64,000 bases of DNA, taken from Fen-999 sp964530115. GTDB taxonomy: Bacteria; Pseudomonadota; Gammaproteobacteria; Burkholderiales; Rhodocyclaceae. Under the pieces are notes generated by a model. That model did not search any database. It saw only the letters and a program-made list of their open reading frames with translations, and had not been told where the DNA came from. Within the stretch, counting starts at the first letter, position 1, and each line of letters begins with the position of its first letter. The stretch lies in contig CAZGYD010000143.1 in assembly GCA_964530115.1 (NCBI GenBank), forward strand, positions 7,243 through 71,242. The letters run 5' to 3'. The position numbers were made by a program, and so were the translations under genes. Below, one piece after another: positions 49,990 through 58,217 of this stretch.

Positions 49990-50583
49990 ATGCCCCGCCG
50001 CAAACCCGCGCCCCAAGGCCCCTCCCATCTGAGGCTCTCCATCGCCAGCACGGCCGCCCGGCTCATGGCGCAGGACGGCATCACCGACTATGGCCTGGCC
50101 AAGCGCAAGGCGGCGAAGATCCTCGGTGCCCCCGAAGGCGAGGCGCTGCCGAGCAACGAGGAGGTCGAGACCGAGCTGCGAGCTTACCAGGCCCTGTTCC
50201 AGGACGAGGAACACACCGAGCGCCTGCGCGCCCTGCGCGAGGCCGCGCTGGCGGCGATGGATTTCCTCGCCGCTTTCCGACCCTATCTAACCGGATCCGT
50301 GCTCGACGGCACCGCGGGCCGCTACGCCGAGATCGAGCTCGACCTCTTTGCCGACAGCGCCAAAGATGTCGAGATCTTCCTGCTATCCCACGGCATCCCC
50401 TACGAACACGCTGACAACCGTCAGCAAGGCGCCGATGCGCCCGAAGCGCGGCTGAGGATGGCCTGGGACGGCGCCGAGGCGCTGCTGTCGATCTATCCCC
50501 ATCAGGCAGAACGGCGCCAGCGCAAGGACGACCGCGGTGGCCGGGCCCGCGCCGCAACCGTGGCCGCGCTGCTCGGCGGATGA
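49990..50583 (+). CDS. conserved hypothetical cytosolic protein
   Basis: The 197-residue protein (SHLRLSIASTAARLMAQDGI then TDYGLAKRKAAKILG ... FRPYLTGSVLDGTAGRYAEIELDLF) resembles proteins of unknown function that lie next to mpl in related bacteria. The GSVLDGTAGRYAEIELDLFAD segment looks like a nucleotidyltransferase GS...D.D motif, which I state as appearance only. It is divergent from mpl by 51 bp. Confidence 0.7.
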   Translation: MPRRKPAPQGPSHLRLSIASTAARLMAQDGITDYGLAKRKAAKILGAPEGEALPSNEEVETELRAYQALFQDEEHTERLRALREAALAAMDFLAAFRPYLTGSVLDGTAGRYAEIELDLFADSAKDVEIFLLSHGIPYEHADNRQQGADAPEARLRMAWDGAEALLSIYPHQAERRQRKDDRGGRARAATVAALLGG

Positions 50584-50660
50584 ACCGAAACCGGTCCCGG
50601 GGTGGGGCCGAGTGCCCTGCCTCTGGACAAATTGCGGCGATTTGAGGCAAACTTGCGCCC

Positions 50661-51164
50661 ATGTCGAACCGAACCGGCACCAAATCCAAAACAGCATCGT
50701 CGGGCACCGAGGGGGCGCGGCGCGCCCGCATCCTCGTTCTCCACGGACCGAACCTGAATCTGCTCGGCCGGCGCGAGCCGGAAATCTACGGCCGCGCCAC
50801 GCTCGCCGACATCCACGCCGCGATGGAGGCCCGGGCACGGGCACGCGGCGTCCAGATCGAAAGCTTCCAGAGCAATTCCGAGGGCGAACTGATCGACCGC
50901 ATCCAGGCGGCGGCCAGCGAAGGCATCGAGTTCATCATCATCAATCCGGGCGCCTACAGTCACACCAGCATCGCCATCCCCGACGCGCTGCGGGCCGTGG
51001 CGATCCCCTACATCGAGGTGCACATCTCGAACATCCACGCCCGCGAGCCATTCCGGCACCACTCGCATTTTTCCGCCAGCGCGATCGGCGTCATCTGCGG
51101 GCTCGGCCTCCAAGGCTACGAACTCGCCCTCGATGCCGCACTCGCGCGCATCGGCCAGTCCTGA
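50661..51164 (+). CDS. aroQ: 3-dehydroquinate dehydratase, type II
   Basis: AroQ dehydrates 3-dehydroquinate in the shikimate pathway. The 167-residue protein has the type II motifs GPNLNLLGRREPEIYG (catalytic Tyr), FQSNSEGELIDRIQ, INPGAYSHTSIAIPDAL and EVHISNIHAREPFRHHS with the active His. The first 20 residues (SNRTGTKSKTASSGTEGARR) are a poorly conserved extension; a later start is possible. It precedes accB, as is common. Confidence 0.95.
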   Translation: MSNRTGTKSKTASSGTEGARRARILVLHGPNLNLLGRREPEIYGRATLADIHAAMEARARARGVQIESFQSNSEGELIDRIQAAASEGIEFIIINPGAYSHTSIAIPDALRAVAIPYIEVHISNIHAREPFRHHSHFSASAIGVICGLGLQGYELALDAALARIGQS

Positions 51165-51215
51165 TCGAACAACCCGCGGCGGGAATCCACCCGCCCGACA
51201 CGAAGGGAGCACAGC

Positions 51216-51677
51216 ATGGACCTGAGAAAGCTCAAGACCCTGATCGACCTCGTCCAGAACTCGGGCATCTCCGAGCTTGAAATCAGCGAGGGCGAGGAAA
51301 AGATCCGCATCGCCAAGCACGTCGCCGCGGCGCCCTCGACCACGACCGTGATGATGGGCGCGCCGATGATGCCCGCGGCTCCCGCCGCCCCGACGGCCGC
51401 CGCCGCGCCGGCGCCTGCCGCGGAAAAGCCCGCCGAGCCCGAGGGCCACGTCGTCAAGGCGCCGATGGTCGGCACCTTCTACCGCGCCGGCAGCCCGGGC
51501 GCACCGGCCTTCGTCGAAGTGGGCCAGGCCGTCAAACAGGGCGACACCCTCTGCATCATCGAGGCCATGAAACTGATGAACGAGATCGAAGCCGACGTCT
51601 CGGGCACGATCAAGGCCATCCTCGTCGAGAACGGCCAACCGGTCGAATTCGACCAACCGCTGTTCATCATCGGTTAA
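51216..51677 (+). CDS. accB: biotin carboxyl carrier protein of acetyl-CoA carboxylase
   Basis: The 153-residue protein has the N-terminal segment MDLRKLKTLIDLVQNSGISE, an Ala/Pro-rich linker (residues 45-75) and the biotinyl domain with IIEAMKLMNEIEA, whose Lys carries biotin. It carries CO2 between AccC and the transferase. Between its stop and accC lie two tandem 121-bp units. Confidence 0.96.
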   Translation: MDLRKLKTLIDLVQNSGISELEISEGEEKIRIAKHVAAAPSTTTVMMGAPMMPAAPAAPTAAAAPAPAAEKPAEPEGHVVKAPMVGTFYRAGSPGAPAFVEVGQAVKQGDTLCIIEAMKLMNEIEADVSGTIKAILVENGQPVEFDQPLFIIG

Positions 51678-51686
51678 CCTGCCGCC

Positions 51687-51815
51687 ATGTTCGAGAAAAT
51701 CCTGATCGCCAGCCGCGGCGACCAGCCGCCGCGAGGCGGCGCAGCGGCGAAGCCAAATCGCCGGGCGGCCGCAGGCCGCAAGGGCGATTTTGCCGCGGAG
51801 ATAGCGCATGTTTGA
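51687..51815 (+). pseudogene. truncated accC-start ORF, copy 1
   Basis: A 42-residue frame: MFEKILIASRGD as in AccC, then an unrelated tail ending in EIAHV. The stop overlaps the ATG of copy 2, so ribosomes could pass on. Whether it is translated is unknown. Confidence 0.55.
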
Positions 51816-51928
51816 AAAGATCCTGATTGCGAACCGCGGCGACCAGCCGCCGCGAGGCGGCGCAGCGGCGAAGCCGAATCGCCTTGCGGCCGCTGGCTGC
51901 AAGGGCGATTTTGCCGCGGAGATAGCGC
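51687..51928 (+). repeat. two tandem 121-bp duplications of the accC 5' end
   Basis: Units start at the ATGs at 51687 and 51808; the genuine accC ATG is at 51929. Each unit has the first ~35 bases of accC (MFEKILIA-S/N-RG) followed by a ~86-bp tail rich in CGCCGCGAGGCGGCGC. Each encodes 42 residues ending EIAHV and stops at a TGA overlapping the next ATG (ATGTTTGA). The units differ at about a dozen positions, so the event is not recent. Confidence 0.85.
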
Positions 51929-51936
51929 ATGTTTGA
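51808..51936 (+). pseudogene. truncated accC-start ORF, copy 2
   Basis: A second 42-residue frame, MFEKILIANRGD then a tail nearly identical to copy 1, with stop overlapping the accC ATG. It could serve as a coupling leader for accC or be mere debris of the duplication. Confidence 0.55.
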
Positions 51937-53287
51937 AAAGATCCTGATTGCAAACCGCGGAGAGATCGCCCTGCGCGTCCTGCGCGCCTGCCGTGAACTG
52001 GGCATCCGCACGGTCGCCGTGCATTCCACGGCCGACGCCGAGGCCAAGTACGTCAAGCTCGCCGACGAATCGGTCTGCATCGGCCCGCCCGCCTCGGCGC
52101 AGAGCTATCTCAACGTGCCGGCCATCATCTCCGCGGCCGAAGTCACCGACGCCGAGGCCATCCACCCGGGCTATGGCTTCCTTTCGGAGAATGCCGACTT
52201 CGCCGAGCGGGTCGAGAAATCGGGCTTCGTCTTCATCGGCCCGAAGGCCGAAACCATCCGCCTGATGGGCGACAAGGTCTCGGCCAAGGACGCGATGAAG
52301 GCCGCCGGTGTGCCCTGCGTTCCCGGCTCCGACGGCGCGTTGCCCGAAGATCCCAAGGAGATCGTGAAAATTGCGCGTGCGATCGGCTATCCGGTGATCA
52401 TCAAGGCCGCGGGCGGCGGCGGCGGCCGGGGCATGCGCGTCGTCCATACCGAGGCGGCGCTGATCAACGCCGTGACCATGACCCGGGCCGAAGCGCAGGC
52501 GGCCTTCGGCAACCCGATGGTGTACATGGAGAAGTTCCTCGAGAACCCGCGTCACATCGAGATCCAGGTGATGGCCGACAACTACCGGAACGCGGTCTGG
52601 CTCTCGGAGCGCGACTGCTCGATGCAGCGCCGGCACCAGAAGGTCATCGAGGAGGCGCCCGCGCCCGGCATCAACCGCCGGCTGATCACGCGCATCGGCG
52701 ACCGCTGCGCCGAGGCCTGCCGGAAGATCGGCTACCGGGGCGCCGGCACTTTCGAGTTCCTCTACGAGAACGGCGAGTTCTACTTCATCGAGATGAACAC
52801 GCGCGTCCAGGTCGAGCACCCGGTCACCGAACTCGTCACCGGCATCGACATCGTCCAGGCGCAGATCCGCGTCGCCGCCGGGGAGAAGCTGTGGTTCCGC
52901 CAGCGCGACGTGCAGATCCGCGGCCACGCGATGGAATGCCGCATCTGCGCCGAAGATCCGTTCAAGTTCACGCCTTCTCCAGGCAAGATCCAGAACTGGC
53001 ATCCGCCGGGCGGCCCGGGCATCCGCGTCGATTCGCACGTCTATTCGGGCTACACGGTGCCGCCGCACTACGACTCGATGATCGCCAAGCTGATCTCCTA
53101 CGGCGACACCCGCGACCAGGCGATCCGGCGCATGCGCATCGCGCTTTCGGAAATGATGGTCGACGGCATCAAGACCAACATCCCGCTGCACCAGGAACTG
53201 ATGCTCGACGACCGGTTCATCAAGGGCGGCACCAGCATCCATTACCTCGAAGAAAAGCTGGCGGCCCGCGAGAAGGTCCAGGGCTGA
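51929..53287 (+). CDS. accC: acetyl-CoA carboxylase, biotin carboxylase subunit
   Basis: The 452-residue ATP-grasp enzyme carboxylates AccB-biotin. It shows MFEKILIANRGEIALRVLRA, the HPGYGFLSENADFAE motif, the Gly-rich ATP lid GGGGGRGMRVV, catalytic MNTRVQVEHPVTE and the C-terminal ISYGDTRDQAIRRMRIAL. The ATG at 51929 is the third of three near-identical starts and is the only one that continues into the enzyme. Confidence 0.97.
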   Translation: MFEKILIANRGEIALRVLRACRELGIRTVAVHSTADAEAKYVKLADESVCIGPPASAQSYLNVPAIISAAEVTDAEAIHPGYGFLSENADFAERVEKSGFVFIGPKAETIRLMGDKVSAKDAMKAAGVPCVPGSDGALPEDPKEIVKIARAIGYPVIIKAAGGGGGRGMRVVHTEAALINAVTMTRAEAQAAFGNPMVYMEKFLENPRHIEIQVMADNYRNAVWLSERDCSMQRRHQKVIEEAPAPGINRRLITRIGDRCAEACRKIGYRGAGTFEFLYENGEFYFIEMNTRVQVEHPVTELVTGIDIVQAQIRVAAGEKLWFRQRDVQIRGHAMECRICAEDPFKFTPSPGKIQNWHPPGGPGIRVDSHVYSGYTVPPHYDSMIAKLISYGDTRDQAIRRMRIALSEMMVDGIKTNIPLHQELMLDDRFIKGGTSIHYLEEKLAAREKVQG

Positions 53288-53300
53288 CGGGCGGACGCGC

Positions 53301-54197
53301 GTGTGGATCAGCGCCTCGATCACGACTGACGCCGCGCTCGCCGCGGCGCTCTCCGACGCGCTGCTGGAAGCCGGCGCCGTCTCGGTCTCGGTCGAGGACG
53401 CCGATGCCGGCACCCAGTTCGAGACGCCCCAGTTCGGCGAGCCGGGCAGCGGCGCCGATCCTTCGGAGGCACCGCTATGGAACCGCTCCCGCGTCACGGC
53501 GCTGTTCGAGCCGCAGGAGGGCCTCGAAGCCCGTCTCGCCGAGGTCGCCGCGAAACTCAGCCTCGGTGGCACGCCAGCCGAACTCGCGGAAGTCGCCGAT
53601 CAGGACTGGGTCCGGCTCACCCAGTCCCAGTTCGAGCCCATCCGCATCGACGAGCGGCTGTGGATCGTGCCCTCGTGGTTTGAACCGCCCGATCCGGGCG
53701 CCGTGAATCTCGTCGTCGATCCCGGCCTCGCCTTCGGCACCGGCTCGCACCCGACCACACGCCTCTGCCTCGAATGGCTGTGCGCCGAAGTCCGCCCCGG
53801 TGACACCCTGCTCGACTACGGCTGCGGCTCGGGCATCCTGGCGCTGGCCGCTGCCAGGCTCGGCGCCGCCGACGTGCTCGGCGTCGACATCGACGAGCGG
53901 GCGCTCGAGGCGGCCGCCGAAAACGCCCGGAAGAACCGGGTCGCACTGCGGCTCGCCCACTCGCGCGAGCCGCTCGCCGAAACCTTCGATCTCGTCGTCG
54001 CCAACATCCTCACCAATCCCCTGTGCCTGCTCGCGCCGCTTCTGGCCGGACGGCTGAAGCCCGGCGGCCGCATCGCGCTCTCGGGCGTGCTCGACACGCA
54101 GGCCGGCGAGGTCATCGACGCCTACGCGCCCCACCTCGAGCTCGCCGTCGGCGCGACGCTCGACGGCTGGGTCCGGCTGGAGGGCCGCCGGCCATGA
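53301..54197 (+). CDS. prmA: ribosomal protein L11 methyltransferase
   Basis: PrmA trimethylates ribosomal protein L11. The 298-residue enzyme has the SAM site DPGLAFGTGSHPTTRLCLEWL and DYGCGSGILALAAARLGA, and the NPP-like motif VANILTNPLCLLAPLL. The start is a GTG (WISASI). Residues 85-92 (KLSLGGTP), in the N-terminal substrate domain, come from a 23-bp motif copy. It overlaps the next gene by ATGA. Confidence 0.95.
   Translation: MWISASITTDAALAAALSDALLEAGAVSVSVEDADAGTQFETPQFGEPGSGADPSEAPLWNRSRVTALFEPQEGLEARLAEVAAKLSLGGTPAELAEVADQDWVRLTQSQFEPIRIDERLWIVPSWFEPPDPGAVNLVVDPGLAFGTGSHPTTRLCLEWLCAEVRPGDTLLDYGCGSGILALAAARLGAADVLGVDIDERALEAAAENARKNRVALRLAHSREPLAETFDLVVANILTNPLCLLAPLLAGRLKPGGRIALSGVLDTQAGEVIDAYAPHLELAVGATLDGWVRLEGRRP
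53553..53575 (+). repeat. 23-bp dispersed motif in prmA
   Basis: AAACTCAGCCTC then GGTGGCACGCC; sense reading KLSLGGTP, residues 85-92. Confidence 0.78.
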
Positions 54198-55510
54198 TCC
54201 TGACGCGCTGCCCGAATTGCAGCACCGTCTTCCGCGTGACGCCGGAGCAGCTGCGCGTCCGCCACGGCCAAGTCCGCTGCGGCAGCTGCTACGCGACCTT
54301 CAACGCGCTTTCCGAACTCAGCGAGGATCTGCCGCCGCCGCGGGCGACGCCGGATGCGCGTGACATGGCGGCCGCGGCCCCCTTTGGCGACGGGCAGGCG
54401 GAAGCGCCCACCGTCAGCGACATCCTGCCCCCGGTGGCGGCTCCGCCGGAGCCCGGGAGCGCATGGTCCGGCGAGGAGATCGAATACATCGACATCGGCA
54501 GCGCCGCCCCGGCCGAACCCGACATCAGCCTCACGGAAGCCGCTTCGGCGGCGCAGGCGAAGCCGGTCGAACCGGCCGACGCCTCGACTGGGGACGTTGC
54601 CGGCGGAGCCGCAGGCGATGCCGAGCCGACCATGGCGGAACAACACCCGGCGGCGCCCGACGGCGGAGCGCCGGTCATCGAAACCGCACCGCCCACGGAG
54701 GAGGCGTCCCCGGCCGCCGACGAAGCGACGGGGGCGGCCCTCGAGGCCGCTGTCGGAGAGACCACGGTGCCGGAATCCCCGGAACCGCCTGCCGAACCCC
54801 CGTTCGAGGCCGAGCCCCCGGCCCACACTGACGCCGAGACCCCCGCCATCATCGACTTCCCGCCGGCGGAAACCGCCGCACGAGGAGCAGAACACGCCGC
54901 TGAACACCCCGCGGAATCCCCCACCCCCGGCGATGCCCTTCCCGAGCCTCCGGCAAGCCCCGAGCCTCCGGACGTCAAGCCGGCGATCGCGCCAGGCCCG
55001 CCGCCGCCCGGCTTCGGCGCGGACGCGCGGCCGCCGAGTCAGTGGCCGTGGTGGGCGGGTGCTGCGCTCGCGCTCGTCGCCCTGGCCGCGCAGGCGGTAA
55101 TCCATTTCCGCACCGAGCTCGCCGTCCGCCACCCCGATGCCCGGCCGGCGCTGGAAGCCCTGTGCGCGCCGTTCGGCTGCGACATCCCGCTGCCGGCGAA
55201 GATCGGCCTCATCGAGATCGAACACTCGGACCTCGTTCCCCACGAGAAGAACGCCAGCCGGCTGCTGCTCACGGCCACGCTGCGCAATCTCGCCGGCCAC
55301 CCGCAGGCCTGGCCGCACCTGGAACTGACCTTGACCGACGCCCACGACCGGCCGCTCACGCGCCGCGCGCTCGCGCCACAGGACTACCTGGCCCCGGCCG
55401 AGCTCGCCGCCGCCGGCTTCCCCGCGCGCAGCGAGCAGGTCGTATCGCTCGAAGTCCGCGCCACCGGCGTGCCCGCGGTCGGCTACCGGCTCTATCTCTT
55501 CTACCCCTGA
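54194..55510 (+). CDS. zinc-ribbon and DUF3426 membrane protein
   Basis: The 438-residue protein has an N-terminal zinc ribbon (MILTRCPNCSTVFRVTPEQL ... VRCGSCYATFNAL), then an acidic Pro/Ala/Glu-rich linker of about 250 residues. One membrane helix follows (WAGAALALVALAAQAVIHF), then a C-terminal DUF3426 domain (CDIPLPAKIGLIEIEHSDLV, LLTATLRNLAGHPQAWPHLELTL). Function unknown; the prmA/DUF3426 neighbourhood is typical for Betaproteobacteria. Confidence 0.9.
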   Translation: MILTRCPNCSTVFRVTPEQLRVRHGQVRCGSCYATFNALSELSEDLPPPRATPDARDMAAAAPFGDGQAEAPTVSDILPPVAAPPEPGSAWSGEEIEYIDIGSAAPAEPDISLTEAASAAQAKPVEPADASTGDVAGGAAGDAEPTMAEQHPAAPDGGAPVIETAPPTEEASPAADEATGAALEAAVGETTVPESPEPPAEPPFEAEPPAHTDAETPAIIDFPPAETAARGAEHAAEHPAESPTPGDALPEPPASPEPPDVKPAIAPGPPPPGFGADARPPSQWPWWAGAALALVALAAQAVIHFRTELAVRHPDARPALEALCAPFGCDIPLPAKIGLIEIEHSDLVPHEKNASRLLLTATLRNLAGHPQAWPHLELTLTDAHDRPLTRRALAPQDYLAPAELAAAGFPARSEQVVSLEVRATGVPAVGYRLYLFYP

Positions 55511-55518
55511 AAGCACCG

Positions 55519-56451
55519 ATGCGCACACTCATCTGCGGCTCGCTCGCCTACGACACCATCATGGTCTTCCACGACCGCTTCCGGCACCACATCCTGCCGG
55601 AGCAGATCCACATCCTCAACGTCTCCTTCCTGGTGCCGGACATGCGCCGCGAGTACGGCGGCTGCGCCGGCAACATCGCCTACAACCTGAAACTCCTCGG
55701 CGGCGAGCCCGTGATCATGGCCACCGTCGGCGACGACTCGGGGCTCTACATGCAGCGTCTCGCCCACCTCGGCCTCGAAGCCGGCCACGTCCGCCACGTG
55801 CCCGGCACCTTCACGGCCCAGGCCTTCATCACCACCGATGTCGACGACAACCAGATCACCGCCTTCCACCCGGGGGCGATGAACCATTCGCACGAAAACC
55901 GCATCGCCGACGCCCGCGACATCGTCCTCGGCATCGTCTCGCCGGACGGCCGCGAGGGCATGATGACGCACGCGCGCCAGTTCCATGAGGCCGGCATCCC
56001 CTTCGTCTTCGATCCGGGCCAGGGGCTGCCCATGTTCAACGGCGACGAACTGCTCGAATTCCTTCGTCTCGCCGACTGGTGCACGGTCAACGACTACGAG
56101 GCCAAGCTGCTCTGCGAGCGCACCGGGCGCAGCATCGGGGAGCTTGCCCGCGAAGTCCGCGCCCTCGTCGTCACGCTCGGGGCCCAGGGCTCGCAGATCC
56201 ACGTCGACGGCGGGCGGATCGACATCCCCGGCGTCGAACCCGAAGCCGTCGTCGACCCCACCGGCTGCGGCGACGCCTACCGCGCCGGCCTGCTCTACGG
56301 CCTCGGCCAGGGCTGGGCCTGGGAAAAGATCGGCCGGCTCGCCTCGCTGATGGGTTCGATCAAGATCGCCCACCGCGGCGGCCAGAACCACAAGCCGACG
56401 CGTGCCCAGATCGCCGCGCGTTTCGAACAGGCCTTCGGCGAACCGCTCTGA
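55519..56451 (+). CDS. PfkB family carbohydrate/nucleoside kinase
   Basis: The 310-residue kinase has the first PfkB signature (YGGCAGNIAYNLKLLGGEPVIMATVG) and the second (DPTGCGDAYRAGLLYGLGQG) with the catalytic Asp of GCGD. The family phosphorylates sugars or nucleosides; the best guess is an adenosine kinase-like enzyme, but the substrate cannot be read from sequence. It follows the DUF3426 gene by 8 bp. Confidence 0.88.
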   Translation: MRTLICGSLAYDTIMVFHDRFRHHILPEQIHILNVSFLVPDMRREYGGCAGNIAYNLKLLGGEPVIMATVGDDSGLYMQRLAHLGLEAGHVRHVPGTFTAQAFITTDVDDNQITAFHPGAMNHSHENRIADARDIVLGIVSPDGREGMMTHARQFHEAGIPFVFDPGQGLPMFNGDELLEFLRLADWCTVNDYEAKLLCERTGRSIGELAREVRALVVTLGAQGSQIHVDGGRIDIPGVEPEAVVDPTGCGDAYRAGLLYGLGQGWAWEKIGRLASLMGSIKIAHRGGQNHKPTRAQIAARFEQAFGEPL

Positions 56452-56453
56452 CG

Positions 56454-57224
56454 ATGATCGTTCCCGCCCGCGCGGCCTTCCGCCTGGCACGCACGGCGCT
56501 CCACCTTCTCTGGGGCGTGGCCACCGCGGCCACCGTCTTCCCCTGGCTGCCGCTTTCCGCCCAGCTCTGGCTCAAGCGCCGCTGGTCGAAGCAGCTGCTC
56601 GAAGTCCTCGGCGTCCGCCTGCGGATCTCGGGCACGCCGCTTTCCGGCGGCCTCTTCGTCGCCAACCACATCTCCTGGCTCGACATCTTCGCCATCAATG
56701 CCGCCGCCCCGACCACCTTCCTATCGAAGGACGACGTGCGCCGCTGGCCCGTGATCGGCTGGCTGGCCACGCGCGTCGGCACGCTATACCTCGAACGCGG
56801 CTCGCGGCTCGCCGCTCAGCGCGCGAGGGAGCGCCTGGTCGAAGAGCTTCGCGGCGGCGCCCGCATCGGCGTGTTTCCCGAAGGCACGACGACCGAGGGC
56901 GACCACGTGCTGCCCTTCCACGGCGCGCTGTTCCAGTCCGCGATCGATGCCGGCGTGTCCGTCGCGCCCGTGCTGGTCCGCTACACCGACGCCGCCGGCC
57001 GGCCGACCACGGCCGCCGCCTATGCCGGCGACACCACGCTCTGGCAATGCGTGAAAAGCATCGTCACCGCCTCCGGCCTCACCGTGCATGTCGATTTCCT
57101 CGCCGCACTGCCCGGCACGGGCACAGACCGCCGCCACCTCGCCCACCACGCCCACCAGGCCATCGCCCACGCCCTCGCCGCCGCGCGGCCCGCGAAGCCC
57201 CACCACGAAACTCAGCCGTCGTAA
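56454..57224 (+). CDS. 1-acyl-sn-glycerol-3-phosphate acyltransferase family protein
   Basis: The 256-residue PlsC-like protein has a membrane segment at the N-terminus, the catalytic motif NHISWLD (H-X4-D), the substrate motif FPEGTTTEGD and the PVLVRYTD region. It acylates lysophospholipid or an ornithine-lipid precursor. The last five codons (ETQPS and stop TAA) are supplied by a 23-bp motif copy at 57208-57230, so the motif sets the C-terminus. Confidence 0.88.
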   Translation: MIVPARAAFRLARTALHLLWGVATAATVFPWLPLSAQLWLKRRWSKQLLEVLGVRLRISGTPLSGGLFVANHISWLDIFAINAAAPTTFLSKDDVRRWPVIGWLATRVGTLYLERGSRLAAQRARERLVEELRGGARIGVFPEGTTTEGDHVLPFHGALFQSAIDAGVSVAPVLVRYTDAAGRPTTAAAYAGDTTLWQCVKSIVTASGLTVHVDFLAALPGTGTDRRHLAHHAHQAIAHALAAARPAKPHHETQPS

Positions 57225-57230
57225 CACGCC
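57208..57230 (+). repeat. 23-bp dispersed motif at end of plsC-like gene
   Basis: Full match (C form). Its TAA at 57222-57224 is the stop codon of the acyltransferase gene. Confidence 0.9.
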
Positions 57231-57380
57231 AGGCGAGGTTCAAGGTTCAAGGTTCAAGGGGCAAGGGAGTCCCGGCGACGGGCTGCACCGGGGCTTGACC
57301 GGAGCACCCCGTGACGATCAGCGCGCAGCGCCGCACGCAGGCTCCTCCCCCGCGAGGGGGAGGCCGGGAGCGGGCGGGCG
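57225..57380. other. convergent spacer with short tandem repeat and hairpin
   Basis: It holds the right end of a 23-bp motif, a tandem of GTTCAAG units (57238-57258) and the hairpin CTCCCCC-GCGA-GGGGGAG (57345-57362). This hairpin family is also seen at about 24188. No gene is supported. Confidence 0.55.
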
Positions 57381-58217
57381 CTACTCCCAGCCGGTCGGTT
57401 CGACCTGCCGCCGGCAGGGCAGCTGATAGACGCGCTGGTCCTCGAGCCGGACCGCGGTGAGTCGGCCGCCCCAGAGGCAGCCCGAATCGAGCGCCAGCAG
57501 GTTCTTCTCGCGCCGGAAGCCGAGCGCCGACCAGTGGCCGCAGACGAGGATGTGGTCGGCGCTCCGGCGCCCCGGCACCTCGAACCACGGCAGGCAGCCG
57601 GCCGGCCCGCGGTCGGGCGGCCCCTTGGCGCCGGGGGCGCGGAATTCCATCACGCCTTCGGGCGTGCAGAAGCGCATGCGCGTCATGGCGTTGACGATGA
57701 CGCGCAGCCTGTCCCAGCCGGCGAGGTCGTCACGCCAGGCGTTCGGCTCCGAGCCCCACATGTGGGCGAGGAAGTCGCGGTAGCCGGGCTCGGTCAGCGC
57801 GCTGCGCACCTCGTCGGAGAGCGCGCGGGCCTGTGCCACGTCCCACTGCGGCAGGAGGCCGGCATGGACGAGGCCGTACTCGTCCTCGACGTGGAAGAGC
57901 GGCCGGCCGCGCAGCCAGGCGATCAGTTCGTCGCGGTCGGGCGCGGCGAGCACTTCGGCCAGCGTGTCCTCGCGGCTGGCCTTGCCGAAACCCTCGGACT
58001 GCATGACCAGATGCAGGTCGTGATTGCCGAGCACGGTGACGGCGCGCTCGCCGAGCGAGCGGACGAAGCGCAGCACGGCGAGCGAATCGGGGCCGCGATT
58101 GACGAGATCGCCGACGAACCAGAGCCGGTCGCGGCTCGTCGAGAAGCCGAGATACTCGATGAGCTGCTGCAGCTCGGCGTGGCAGCCCTGGATGTCGCCG
58201 ATCGCGTAGGTGGCCAT
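57381..58217 (-). CDS. apaH: bis(5'-nucleosyl)-tetraphosphatase, symmetrical
   Basis: ApaH splits Ap4A to two ADP. The 278-residue phosphoesterase has GDIQGCHAEL, GDLVNRGPDSLAVL, GNHDLHLV and the late GHWSALG motif. The ATG at 58217 gives MATYAIGDIQGC and overlaps the end of the upstream epimerase gene. Confidence 0.95.
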   Translation of the reverse strand: MATYAIGDIQGCHAELQQLIEYLGFSTSRDRLWFVGDLVNRGPDSLAVLRFVRSLGERAVTVLGNHDLHLVMQSEGFGKASREDTLAEVLAAPDRDELIAWLRGRPLFHVEDEYGLVHAGLLPQWDVAQARALSDEVRSALTEPGYRDFLAHMWGSEPNAWRDDLAGWDRLRVIVNAMTRMRFCTPEGVMEFRAPGAKGPPDRGPAGCLPWFEVPGRRSADHILVCGHWSALGFRREKNLLALDSGCLWGGRLTAVRLEDQRVYQLPCRRQVEPTGWE

